This document shows positions 8,564 to 15,867 of a stretch of DNA of 64,000 bases, piece by piece. The DNA is from Candidatus Flexicrinis proximus (GTDB lineage: Bacteria; Chloroflexota; Anaerolineae; Aggregatilineales; Phototrophicaceae). The notes beneath the pieces were generated by a model. That model was not told where the DNA came from. It ran no database searches and was given only the letters and a program-made list of their open reading frames with translations. How positions within the stretch are numbered: position 1 is the stretch's first letter; each line of letters opens with the position of its first letter. Both the position numbers and the translations under genes were made by a program. Location: contig JADJQF010000011.1 of the NCBI GenBank assembly GCA_016712885.1, positions 248,001 through 312,000 on the forward strand, in the 5' to 3' direction.

Positions 8564-10078
8564 ATGACACCGATACTAAGAAACATCAAATGGTTACTGG
8601 CTGCGGGTGCGCTGCTGGTATTCAGCGGGATTGGGCTGCTGGCGCTGACGCCGCTGATCCATCCCGTGGCGGCCCAGGATGCCGAGCCGTATTACCTGGA
8701 GGCGGATTACCTGGGTGCGGGCGAGTGTTCGTCCTGTCACCGTGATCTCGCCCAGATCCACGACGAATCCGACCATGCGCTGACACTACAGGAAGTGGGC
8801 CGTAACGAGGAAGTGGTTCTCGGCGACTTCAGTGCGGGAGCCGAGGCCCGGATGACACAGTTCCCGAACGAAGCGCGGCCTTTCGAGATTGACGACATCG
8901 CGTATGTCATCGGTACCGGGCGCTACGTGCAGCGCTACCTGTATGAAGAAGAGCGCAACAACTACCGCGTCCTTCCGGCAGAATGGGATGTTGTCGCGGG
9001 AGAATGGCGGGCGCTCACGCTGGCTGAGTCCTGGGATGACGCGGCATTCGATTGGGAGACCAACTGCGTCGCATGCCATACCACAGGCTTCAACGCTGAA
9101 CGCGTACGCTGGGAAGAGGACGGGGTGCAGTGCGAGGCGTGCCACGGCCCCGGCAGTGAACACGAGGAAGTCGCCAGCGATGCGGGGCGGAACCCGAATG
9201 ATGAAGAACTTGCCGAAATCCGCGCCGTGATTAATCCGGCCACCGACTCGCAGGTATGCGGTCAATGCCACAGCCGCGGCACCGCCGCCAGCGGGCAGCC
9301 GTTTGCCGCGGGGTATATCCCGGGGATGACATTGAGCGACGTTTTCACGCTGGCGGCGTTTGCCACCAGCGGCGACGATCACTGGTGGGTTTCAGGCCAC
9401 GCGAAGCAGTCCAACATGCAGTACAACGAGTGGGTGCTGTCGGGTCATGCCGACGCGGCCGGCAACGGCGCCACCGAGGCGGTCGGTTGTACGACGTGCC
9501 ACGCCCCGCATGTAGAAGACAGCGGGCCGGCCTATCTGGTCAGTGACCCGTATGCGCTGTGCGTCAGTTGCCACAACGATACGCCCGAAGGAAACGGCCG
9601 CCCCGCGCAAGAGATGTACGAAGGCACGGTGGTGGTTGCGGGACTTCCGGCGTTCGCGGGGGTGCATTTTAATTCGGACGATGGCCCGAAATGTGCAACC
9701 TGCCATCTGCCTGAAGTCGCGGTCGAAAGCGGCGTACGGGCAAGCCATACGTTCAAGCCCGTCGTCACGTTCGGAGTAGAAGGTCTGACCGACTCGTGCG
9801 CGGCGTGCCATGAACGGCAGGCACAGCCGAGCGCGATCGGTCTGCTGATCACTGACATTCAGGAAGCGACACAACTAAGGCTCGATACGGCGCGGAGTCT
9901 TGTCAACAGCACTTCGCCTGCCTGGATCACTGAGGCGCTGGACTTTGTCGAGCATGACGGAAGCCTTGGAATCCACAACTATACCTATTCGGATGCGTTA
10001 CTCGACGCCGTATACGATGCCTTAGGGCTGTACGGCGATACCGAGGCGGCTGCTGCGGCGGCCGGAGCCGGCCAGTAA
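8564..10078 (+). CDS. Secreted octaheme c-type cytochrome (c554-like)
   Basis: A 504-residue exported cytochrome c with eight CXXCH heme sites: CSSCH, CVACH, CEACH, CGQCH, CTTCH, CVSCH, CATCH and CAACH. The N-terminal hydrophobic segment WLLAAGALLVFSGIGLLAL with a likely cleavage after PVAAQ marks it as exported. The first heme context (LGAGECSSCHRDLAQIHDESDHA) and the block CEACHGPGSEH resemble cytochrome c554-type domains. There is no CXXCK site like that of NrfA, so catalytic nitrite reduction is not indicated; an electron carrier or HAO/tetrathionate-reductase-like role remains possible. An AGGGTGG ribosome site lies within a small CACCC-TTA-GGGTG hairpin just upstream of the ATG. It starts a four-gene operon with the second cytochrome, a ferredoxin and NrfD. 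Confidence 0.92.
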   Translation: MTPILRNIKWLLAAGALLVFSGIGLLALTPLIHPVAAQDAEPYYLEADYLGAGECSSCHRDLAQIHDESDHALTLQEVGRNEEVVLGDFSAGAEARMTQFPNEARPFEIDDIAYVIGTGRYVQRYLYEEERNNYRVLPAEWDVVAGEWRALTLAESWDDAAFDWETNCVACHTTGFNAERVRWEEDGVQCEACHGPGSEHEEVASDAGRNPNDEELAEIRAVINPATDSQVCGQCHSRGTAASGQPFAAGYIPGMTLSDVFTLAAFATSGDDHWWVSGHAKQSNMQYNEWVLSGHADAAGNGATEAVGCTTCHAPHVEDSGPAYLVSDPYALCVSCHNDTPEGNGRPAQEMYEGTVVVAGLPAFAGVHFNSDDGPKCATCHLPEVAVESGVRASHTFKPVVTFGVEGLTDSCAACHERQAQPSAIGLLITDIQEATQLRLDTARSLVNSTSPAWITEALDFVEHDGSLGIHNYTYSDALLDAVYDALGLYGDTEAAAAAAGAGQ

Positions 10079-10097
10079 CGTCGAGAAGGAGATCGCC

Positions 10098-11408
10098 ATG
10101 ACGATTGCAAAACGTCGGCTAATAGGAACTTTGTGTGGAATAGGTATCACGCTGATCGTCACCGGCATTTACATGCTGATGGTGACCGTGACCTATGCCC
10201 AAAGCGCGGGGGAAACTCCGGTCGCCACCGCGGCTGCGGTTGAGCCTGGGCTCACTGTAGTTCCAGGGGAACACCCGCGCATCTACGACATCAACGGCGA
10301 GCCGATTACGCCTACGGGCGACAACAGCTATTGCCTGGTGTGTCACAGCCGTCCGTGGAAATCGGTCAGCCTGCAGGACGGATCAATCATCAACCTGTAT
10401 GTTGATCCAAGCACGATCGCGGCCTCGGTTCACGGCACGAGCAGCAGTGTCGGCGCGCTCGGCTGCGTCGACTGCCACGGCGAGAATTCATTCCCGCACA
10501 GCGGGCTTACGCCGACCGATGAGCGGACGTATACGCTGAGAACGGTGCAGTTGTGCGTCGGGTGCCATGTCGAAGAGGCCGCGGACCTGGAGTCCGGGCT
10601 GCACGAAGAAGCGATCCGTGCCGGCAACCCGAACGCGGCGCTGTGCACCGATTGTCACGGCGCGCACAACATCCAGCCGGTCGTGGAACAGAGCGAACTC
10701 ATTGCCGGCGTGTGCGGCGAATGCCATGTTTCGACGCTCGTGGAATGGCGTTCCAGCGCGCATGTCGATATCGGTCCATTGGGATGCGCGACCTGCCACT
10801 CGCAGCACAGTCAACGGATCCGGGCGGGGAGTACGGCCGATGGGCTGTGCCTGAACTGCCATAACGAGATGCCGGACCAGTGGGTACATCAGCAGCATGC
10901 CAGCAACGACTATCCGGTGGGCTGCACCGACTGTCACATGTATGTGCCGGACCACGGTGAAGACAGCACGATCAAGGTTGCGCTGGATCCGGGCGTCCTG
11001 CCGACGGGGCATACCATGACGCTGACGTCCCTGCCATGCAACACCTGTCATGAGCAGTTGATGGTGGACGGCACCTGGGCGCAGCTTGGCGGCGATACGA
11101 TCGCGCTGCAGGCGGAACGTGACGAACTGGTTACGCAGGTTACAGAACTGCAGCTCGAACTTGAAAGCGCGCCGGAAGCCGAACAAGGCGACTTTGTCCC
11201 CCTGATCCAGGGGCTGATGCTCGGCCTGGGGTTCGGCGTGACGTTCGCAGCCGTGTTCATTGCGCGCGGGAGCAGTCGCACACCCGTAGAACTGGCCGAA
11301 GAGTCGTCACACGTGGTGCCAGACGTGCCAGCACCTGAGGCTGAGCCCGCCAGCAGCACCGAAACTCCGTCCGAAGAAAGACCGAATTCAGACGAGGAAG
11401 TGTCATGA
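10098..11408 (+). CDS. Membrane-anchored nonaheme c-type cytochrome
   Basis: A 436-residue cytochrome with nine CXXCH sites (CLVCH, CVDCH, CVGCH, CTDCH, CGECH, CATCH, CLNCH, CTDCH, CNTCH). The N-terminal segment GIGITLIVTGIYMLMVTV is a signal or anchor helix. The heme region is followed by a short coiled coil (ERDELVTQVTELQLELESA) and a C-terminal membrane helix (LIQGLMLGLGFGVTFAAVFI), then a Pro/Glu-rich tail. The domain type resembles cytochrome c3/NrfB-like multiheme proteins. It begins 19 bases after the octaheme gene with a strong AAGGAGAT site and overlaps the ferredoxin gene by 4 bases, so all are translated together. It probably passes electrons between the NrfD/ferredoxin unit and the secreted octaheme protein. 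Confidence 0.92.
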   Translation: MTIAKRRLIGTLCGIGITLIVTGIYMLMVTVTYAQSAGETPVATAAAVEPGLTVVPGEHPRIYDINGEPITPTGDNSYCLVCHSRPWKSVSLQDGSIINLYVDPSTIAASVHGTSSSVGALGCVDCHGENSFPHSGLTPTDERTYTLRTVQLCVGCHVEEAADLESGLHEEAIRAGNPNAALCTDCHGAHNIQPVVEQSELIAGVCGECHVSTLVEWRSSAHVDIGPLGCATCHSQHSQRIRAGSTADGLCLNCHNEMPDQWVHQQHASNDYPVGCTDCHMYVPDHGEDSTIKVALDPGVLPTGHTMTLTSLPCNTCHEQLMVDGTWAQLGGDTIALQAERDELVTQVTELQLELESAPEAEQGDFVPLIQGLMLGLGFGVTFAAVFIARGSSRTPVELAEESSHVVPDVPAPEAEPASSTETPSEERPNSDEEVS

Positions 11409-12250
11409 GTGACCAGATTGATGCACCAAAGGTCAAGGCCGTGCCGGCGGGAGTCAATCTGCTCACGCGCCGGGAGTTTATGACGCTGTTGATCGGCGGC
11501 GGCGCGACCATGGTCCTGGCGGCGACACTCGCGCAGCCCCTCGACACGTTCGCACGCGACATCCTGCAGGGCCGAGTCGATACGCCACACGGCGGCGACC
11601 CGAATTACCACTGGGCAATGGTGATCGACCTGAGTAAGTGCATCGGGTGCGATTACTGCGTGTGGGCGTGCCAGGCGACAAACGACACGGCTGACGATAT
11701 GCGCTGGAACATCCGCGTGGAAGACGAAACGCCGTTGGGCAACGTCTTTAATCTAACGCGGCCGTGCCTCCACTGCCGTAACGCGCCGTGCGTCGAAGTT
11801 TGCCCGGTGCAGGCAACCTATCACCGGCACGACGGCCTGGTCGTGATGGATTACGACAAGTGCATTGGCTGCCGCTACTGCCAGACCGCATGCCCATACG
11901 GCGCGCGCAGCTTCAACTGGAGTGAGCGCACGGACGTCAATCCACGCGTACCCGACTGGGGCAAGCCGGAAGTTGCCCGCAGGCCGCGCGGCGTGCCGGA
12001 GAAGTGCACGTTCTGTATCCACCGGATCGATGCCGGGTTGGCCAAGGGGCTGATGCCCGGTGTTGACGAGGAAGCGACGCCGGCGTGCGTCAACATTTGC
12101 CCTGTCAACGCGCGGTTCTTCGGCAACATCAACGATCCGAACAGTTCGGTTGCACGGATTGTGTCGACGATGGCGACGCTTCGCCTGCGCGAGGACCTTG
12201 GCACCGAGCCGAGCGTCTACTATATTCCGCCGGAGGGGCTACTCTCATGA
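11405..12250 (+). CDS. Tat-exported 4x[4Fe-4S] ferredoxin subunit (NrfC/HybA/DmsB-like)
   Basis: A 281-residue iron-sulfur protein with 16 cysteines in four clusters: CIGCDYCVWACQ, CLHCRNAPCVEVCP, CIGCRYCQTACP and CTFC with CVNICP. An N-terminal twin-arginine signal (TRREFMTLL then a hydrophobic stretch) indicates export by the Tat pathway, as in NrfC and HybA. It overlaps the upstream cytochrome gene and the downstream NrfD gene by ATGA. In this family the protein shuttles electrons between a membrane quinone-reactive NrfD subunit and periplasmic redox partners, which fits the neighbours on both sides. Confidence 0.94.
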   Translation: MSDQIDAPKVKAVPAGVNLLTRREFMTLLIGGGATMVLAATLAQPLDTFARDILQGRVDTPHGGDPNYHWAMVIDLSKCIGCDYCVWACQATNDTADDMRWNIRVEDETPLGNVFNLTRPCLHCRNAPCVEVCPVQATYHRHDGLVVMDYDKCIGCRYCQTACPYGARSFNWSERTDVNPRVPDWGKPEVARRPRGVPEKCTFCIHRIDAGLAKGLMPGVDEEATPACVNICPVNARFFGNINDPNSSVARIVSTMATLRLREDLGTEPSVYYIPPEGLLS

Positions 12251-13527
12251 GCGTAACTGCACACGCGGTTCATTCCGCACAACCAACGGCTGTACCCTTC
12301 CAGGGCAGAAAGCGGATTTCCCCTCAGTTCATCGCATGGCTGCTGCTGCTGGCGGTGATGCTGGTGGTCGGTTTCTTCAGTTTCATGCACGTGCTGATCA
12401 ACGGTTTGGGCGTTACGAACCTGACCGATGAGCTGCCGTGGGGGCTGTGGATCACGGTCGATCTCTCGTCGATAGCGCTGGGCGCCGGCGCGTTCACCTT
12501 GTCGGCGGCGGTGTACCTGTTCGGGCTTAAGCATTACGAGGCGATCGCGCGGGCGGCAGTGCTAGTCGGCCTGCTGGGCTACTCATCGGCAATGCTGGCG
12601 CTGTTTGTGGACATCGGCCGGTTCGACCGCTTCTATCACCCGATCATTTACTGGAATGTACACTCGGTGCTGTGGGAAATCACCATGTGCGTCGTGCTGT
12701 ACCTGACCGTGCTCTCGATCGAACTGCTTCCGGTCGTGATCGAAAGCACGCCGCTGCGGAAGGTGAAGTTCCTGGTCTCGCTGGGCCATTTGCTGCACCG
12801 GCTGATGCCGGGTGTCGCGCTGGCCGGTATGGGGCTTTCGCTACTGCACCAGTCGTCATTGGGTGCGACCTACGGTATTCTGACGGCGCGGCCCTTCTGG
12901 TATTCGCCAAGCGCGCCCGTGCTGTTCATCCTGTCGGCCATTGCGGCGGGAGCGTCATTGACTCTGCTCGTCACGCTGCTGACCGGAAAACTCACGCAGC
13001 GCGAGATGGTTCCGGATAACGTCATCACCGGGGTGGCGAAGTTTATCGGGTTCATGTGTCTGGCGTATCTGTACCTCAAGATCTGGAGCTGGGCAGCGAC
13101 TAACTACTACAGCCATGTCCCGGAACAGCGGCTCGGTGCGGAAATCCTGGCGCAGGATACCCCGTACAATTACACGTTCTGGTTCGGCGAGGTGCTGTTC
13201 GGGGCGCTGGTGCCGGCAGTCTTCATGCTGTGGGGCAGGCTGCGCCGCAATCGAAATGCCCTGATGCTGGCGGCGGCCATGATCATTGCCGGGCTGGTCA
13301 TCAACCGTTGGAACATGACGCTCTCCGGCTTCGTAATCCCGCTTGACTGGTCGCCTGGCGTAAGAGACATCTTCCCGGTGAACTTGTATGAGCCGGCGCT
13401 GATCGAATGGGGGGTCGCGATTGGCATTGTCGGCTACAGCTGGATCGCGTTTACACTCGGCGTGCGCTATCTGAACCTGTATCCCGAGGCCCGTCTGCTT
13501 TCTGAAGTGCCGAAAGAACCAGCTTAA
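12247..13527 (+). CDS. nrfD: NrfD/HybB-type quinone-reactive membrane subunit
   Basis: A 426-residue polytopic membrane protein with about ten hydrophobic helices. The block LTDELPWGLWITVDLSSIALGAGAF is the typical start of the NrfD/PsrC/HybB family, which exchanges electrons with menaquinone without heme. I chose ATG 12247, which overlaps the ferredoxin stop (ATGA); an apparent upstream extension lies in the ferredoxin gene and is not real. The gene is the last of the operon and is followed by a clear terminator. Together the four products resemble the Hmc, Tmc and Nrf-type complexes. No molybdopterin or NrfA catalytic subunit is encoded nearby, so the terminal donor or acceptor is unknown. 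Confidence 0.93.
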   Translation: MSVTAHAVHSAQPTAVPFQGRKRISPQFIAWLLLLAVMLVVGFFSFMHVLINGLGVTNLTDELPWGLWITVDLSSIALGAGAFTLSAAVYLFGLKHYEAIARAAVLVGLLGYSSAMLALFVDIGRFDRFYHPIIYWNVHSVLWEITMCVVLYLTVLSIELLPVVIESTPLRKVKFLVSLGHLLHRLMPGVALAGMGLSLLHQSSLGATYGILTARPFWYSPSAPVLFILSAIAAGASLTLLVTLLTGKLTQREMVPDNVITGVAKFIGFMCLAYLYLKIWSWAATNYYSHVPEQRLGAEILAQDTPYNYTFWFGEVLFGALVPAVFMLWGRLRRNRNALMLAAAMIIAGLVINRWNMTLSGFVIPLDWSPGVRDIFPVNLYEPALIEWGVAIGIVGYSWIAFTLGVRYLNLYPEARLLSEVPKEPA

Positions 13528-13541
13528 TCCTGCTGGTCCAG

Positions 13542-13580
13542 AAACGAGCCGGTATGCACTCGCACCGGCTCGTTTTGTTT
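13542..13580 (+). terminator. Intrinsic terminator after the cytochrome operon
   Basis: A perfect 12-base stem, AAACGAGCCGGT pairing with ACCGGCTCGTTT around a 10-base loop, runs into TTTTGTTT. It lies 14 bases after the nrfD stop and just before the end of the convergent ABC-F gene, so it may serve both strands. Confidence 0.9.
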
Positions 13581-13593
13581 CTGTCAGGACTGT

Positions 13594-15318
13594 CTATCGT
13601 GGTGCACGTCGGGCCTTTGAGTCCGGCCCCTGGCGGCGGGCGGCCGTTTTTGCCAACTGCTCCGCGCGCTGGCGTTTTCGCGCCGCCTTCTGGCGCAGGA
13701 AGTCAGCATAGCCGCCCACATAATCCTCCAGCGCGCCGTCTTCAAGCTCGACAATGCGGTCGGTCAGGCGGTCGAGAAAGTAACGGTCGTGGGAGATCGT
13801 GAGGATAGCTCCCTCGAACTCGTCCAACGCGTTTTCCAGAACCTCGCAGGAGGCGATGTCGAGATTGTTGGTCGGCTCGTCGAGCAGTAGTAGATTGGGC
13901 TGCTGGAGCACGACCGCAAGTAACTGAAGACGGCTGTGCTCTCCACCGCTGAAGGATCCGATCGGCAGGCGAGTCTGCTGATAGGTGAACGCAAAGCTGA
14001 GGAGCTTGTTTACGGCGGCGCCTTCGCTCATCGGCTGAAGATGCTGCACAAGCTCAATGGGTGTCCGCCCCTTCCAGGTGTTGAGGGTTTCATGCCGCTG
14101 GGCGTAGTAGCCGATCCGGGTACTATTGCCGACTTTGATCACACCCGAAAGCGGCGTGAGTTCGCCGAGAACCAGTTTGAAGAGAACCGACTTTCCCGCG
14201 CCATTGCGCCCGATGAGCGCAACGCGTTCGCCGTGTCTGACCAATAGATCGAGGTTGGAAAAGAGTGTCACGCCGTCAAATCCCATAGTGACGCGCTGCA
14301 ATTCGAGCGCATTGGTGCTGCCGCGGCCACCGGCGATCTGGAGGTCCATCTGGCGGCGTTCGGTCACAGCCTCCACCATGTCTCCGCGGGCCTCCATCCG
14401 CGCGAGCATTTTCCGGCGCGAGGCGGCCTGGCGGGCGTGGCGCTCGTTGAGATCGGCCTTGGCTTTTTCTTCCCAATCCTTGATCGCGGCTTCGATACGC
14501 GCGATGACTTTCTGCTGGGCGACATGGAGCTGCTGCTGGCGAATCCGGCGCAGTTCGCGTTCAACCGTGTAGGCAGAATAGTCGCCGGTGTAGTTGGACA
14601 GCTTGCCGTCTTCAAGTTCGCTGATATGGGTGACAACCGAATCGAGCAGATAACGATCATGCGAGACGAGCACGACCGCGCCGTGATACTGCCGCAGGAA
14701 GGTTTCGAGCGCGGACTTTGCCTGCAGATCGAGATGGTTGTCCGGCTCGTCGAGCAGCAGAATGTCCGGCGACCAGGCCGCCAACCGCGCCAGCGCGACC
14801 AGTTTGGTTTGTCCGCCGCTGAGTGCGGAGACTGGTAGATCCCACTGATCGGGGGTGATGCTGAGTTTCACCAGCAGCTCGCGGACCAACGCGATCTGGC
14901 GCGCCGTACCCAACCGCTCGCAGCGGTCCAGAGCGATCTGCTGATCGTCGAGGGCGAGGGCAAGCGCGTCGGGATCGCCATACACATCGGGGTCGGAGAG
15001 CCGGGTTTCCACGGCGTCGAGGGCGGCCAGCGCTGCGGCAAGATCCGGCGAAGGGACGGAAGCCGCTTCGAAGACGGTCCCCGGCGGCAGTTCGATCTCC
15101 TGCGCTAAATAGCCGACGGCGATTCTGGGCGGGAAAACCACCCGGCCTCTGACGGGAGCCAGGGCGCCGGCAATGACCTGAAGCAGGCTGGACTTGCCGG
15201 CGCCGTTGGGGCCGACAAGCCCGATACGGTCGCGGGCACCGACGGCCCAGGTCAAATCACGGAAGATGTCGCGGCCAGCATGATTGACGGTGATGGCGCT
15301 GATATTCAGTATGTGCAT
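13594..15318 (-). CDS. ABC-F family ATPase (duplicated ABC domains)
   Basis: A 574-residue soluble ABC protein without membrane segments. The first ATPase domain has Walker A GPNGAGKSS, signature LSGGQ and Walker B ILLLDEPDNHLD; the second has GRNGAGKS, FSGGE and LLLLDEPTNNLD. The charged linker between them (about 230-320; DWEEKAKADLNERHARQAASRRK) is the P-site tRNA interaction motif region of ABC-F proteins, which act on the ribosome as translation factors or antibiotic-resistance proteins. I chose ATG 15318, which has GGAG upstream; a 31-codon extension would be read through a terminator hairpin. The leader holds a short ORF and terminator (see those entries), an arrangement known for antibiotic-inducible ABC-F genes. 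Which antibiotic, if any, cannot be told. Confidence 0.93.
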   Translation of the reverse strand: MHILNISAITVNHAGRDIFRDLTWAVGARDRIGLVGPNGAGKSSLLQVIAGALAPVRGRVVFPPRIAVGYLAQEIELPPGTVFEAASVPSPDLAAALAALDAVETRLSDPDVYGDPDALALALDDQQIALDRCERLGTARQIALVRELLVKLSITPDQWDLPVSALSGGQTKLVALARLAAWSPDILLLDEPDNHLDLQAKSALETFLRQYHGAVVLVSHDRYLLDSVVTHISELEDGKLSNYTGDYSAYTVERELRRIRQQQLHVAQQKVIARIEAAIKDWEEKAKADLNERHARQAASRRKMLARMEARGDMVEAVTERRQMDLQIAGGRGSTNALELQRVTMGFDGVTLFSNLDLLVRHGERVALIGRNGAGKSVLFKLVLGELTPLSGVIKVGNSTRIGYYAQRHETLNTWKGRTPIELVQHLQPMSEGAAVNKLLSFAFTYQQTRLPIGSFSGGEHSRLQLLAVVLQQPNLLLLDEPTNNLDIASCEVLENALDEFEGAILTISHDRYFLDRLTDRIVELEDGALEDYVGGYADFLRQKAARKRQRAEQLAKTAARRQGPDSKARRAPR

Positions 15319-15370
15319 GAAGCCCACTCCAAAAGGCGGTAAACAGGCGGGTTGAAGGGCCAGAAAACGC

Positions 15371-15402
15371 AACAAAAAAGCCCTGAGCGATGCGCTCAGA
15401 GC
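15371..15402 (-). terminator. Leader terminator upstream of the ABC-F gene
   Basis: On the minus strand GCTCTGAGCG pairs with CGCTCAGGGC (10 pairs, one G-U) around a CAT loop and is followed directly by TTTTTTGTT. It sits 53 bases before the ABC-F start codon and 20 bases after a short upstream ORF, so it would abort transcription before the gene unless an alternative fold forms. Confidence 0.85.
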
Positions 15403-15470
15403 CGGAAACATTACGAGTAATGTTACAAATTACTGCCGGTCAATAGGCGCATCTCTCCTATGGGCCGGCA
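15403..15470 (-). promoter_or_regulatory. Candidate attenuator leader of the ABC-F gene
   Basis: Two further hairpins precede the terminator. The first (15434-15470) has TGCCGG pairing with CCGGCA plus CATAGG with CCTATTG, 12 of 14 positions matching, with the start codon of the short ORF in its loop and its ribosome site in the stem. The second (15407-15424) is AACATTAC-GA-GTAATGTT, overlapping the ORF stop. An alternative pairing, AGTAAT with ATTACT, would compete with the second hairpin. The arrangement fits an on/off leader sensitive to ribosome position; no experiment is visible here. Confidence 0.6.
15423..15452 (-). CDS. Nine-residue leader peptide MRLLTGSNL upstream of ABC-F
   Basis: ATG CGC CTA TTG ACC GGC AGT AAT TTG TAA follows a good AGGAGAG ribosome site and ends 20 bases before the leader terminator. 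It is too short to be found by gene callers. Its likely role is regulatory: a drug-stalled or slowed ribosome on it could change folding of the leader and let transcription reach the ABC-F gene, as established for several antibiotic-inducible resistance genes. The MRL start recalls the ErmD leader, but the +x+ stalling motif of that peptide is not present. Confidence 0.55.
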   Translation of the reverse strand: MRLLTGSNL

Positions 15471-15867
15471 AGATCAGACGTCATTGAGGCGCGCGACAAA
15501 ATGGTAGTGAGGGAGAAGTGAATCATGAAATATATGATGCAATCGGATCTTCCGGCTGTCAATAGGGGCAAAGCGGCGCCGATCAGAAAGGACCGTATTT
15601 CAGGTGGACAATGGCAATGAATCGTACGAGACTGAAGTGTTCGACCGCAGCTGGTTGAGGCAGCACGGTTGAGCTGAAGGCGGCTTTAGTCGGGACTTGT
15701 ACAGGCCCGGATGTTGGATGCATTGTTGACACAAGTTACAATGAGAGCAATTCGAGAAAACGATTATCTATTGCTCTCCATGACGTACAGGGTGAATGAC
15801 TTAGCGGAAGTTACGAACAAAAGACCAGCAGGTGAAGGTCCGGCATAGTTGGGCAGAAGCGCGGGTT
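15453..15867. other. Divergent intergenic region with promoters
   Basis: About 410 bases between the divergent ABC-F leader and the BTAD regulator. It contains the candidate plus-strand promoter and inverted repeat listed separately. I see no recognisable gene; the minus-strand promoter for the ABC-F leader should lie in 15475-15560 but was not pinned down. Confidence 0.5.
15714..15742 (+). promoter_or_regulatory. Candidate promoter of the BTAD regulator gene
   Basis: TTGGAT and TACAAT are separated by 17 bases, giving a sigma-70-like pair about 125 bases before the gene. An inverted repeat, GAGAGCAAT (15743-15751) with ATTGCTCTC (15770-15778), begins directly after the -10 box and could be an operator or an early transcript hairpin. 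Confidence 0.4.

Noticed and set aside
12085..12246. 54-codon upstream extension of nrfD
   Set aside because: It lies within the ferredoxin gene in another frame; the ATGA overlap at 12247 and the NrfD family start are better.
15319..15411. 31-codon N-terminal extension of the ABC-F protein
   Set aside because: It would be translated from an ATG within a hairpin and through the leader terminator, has no ribosome site, and its residues do not resemble ABC-F proteins.
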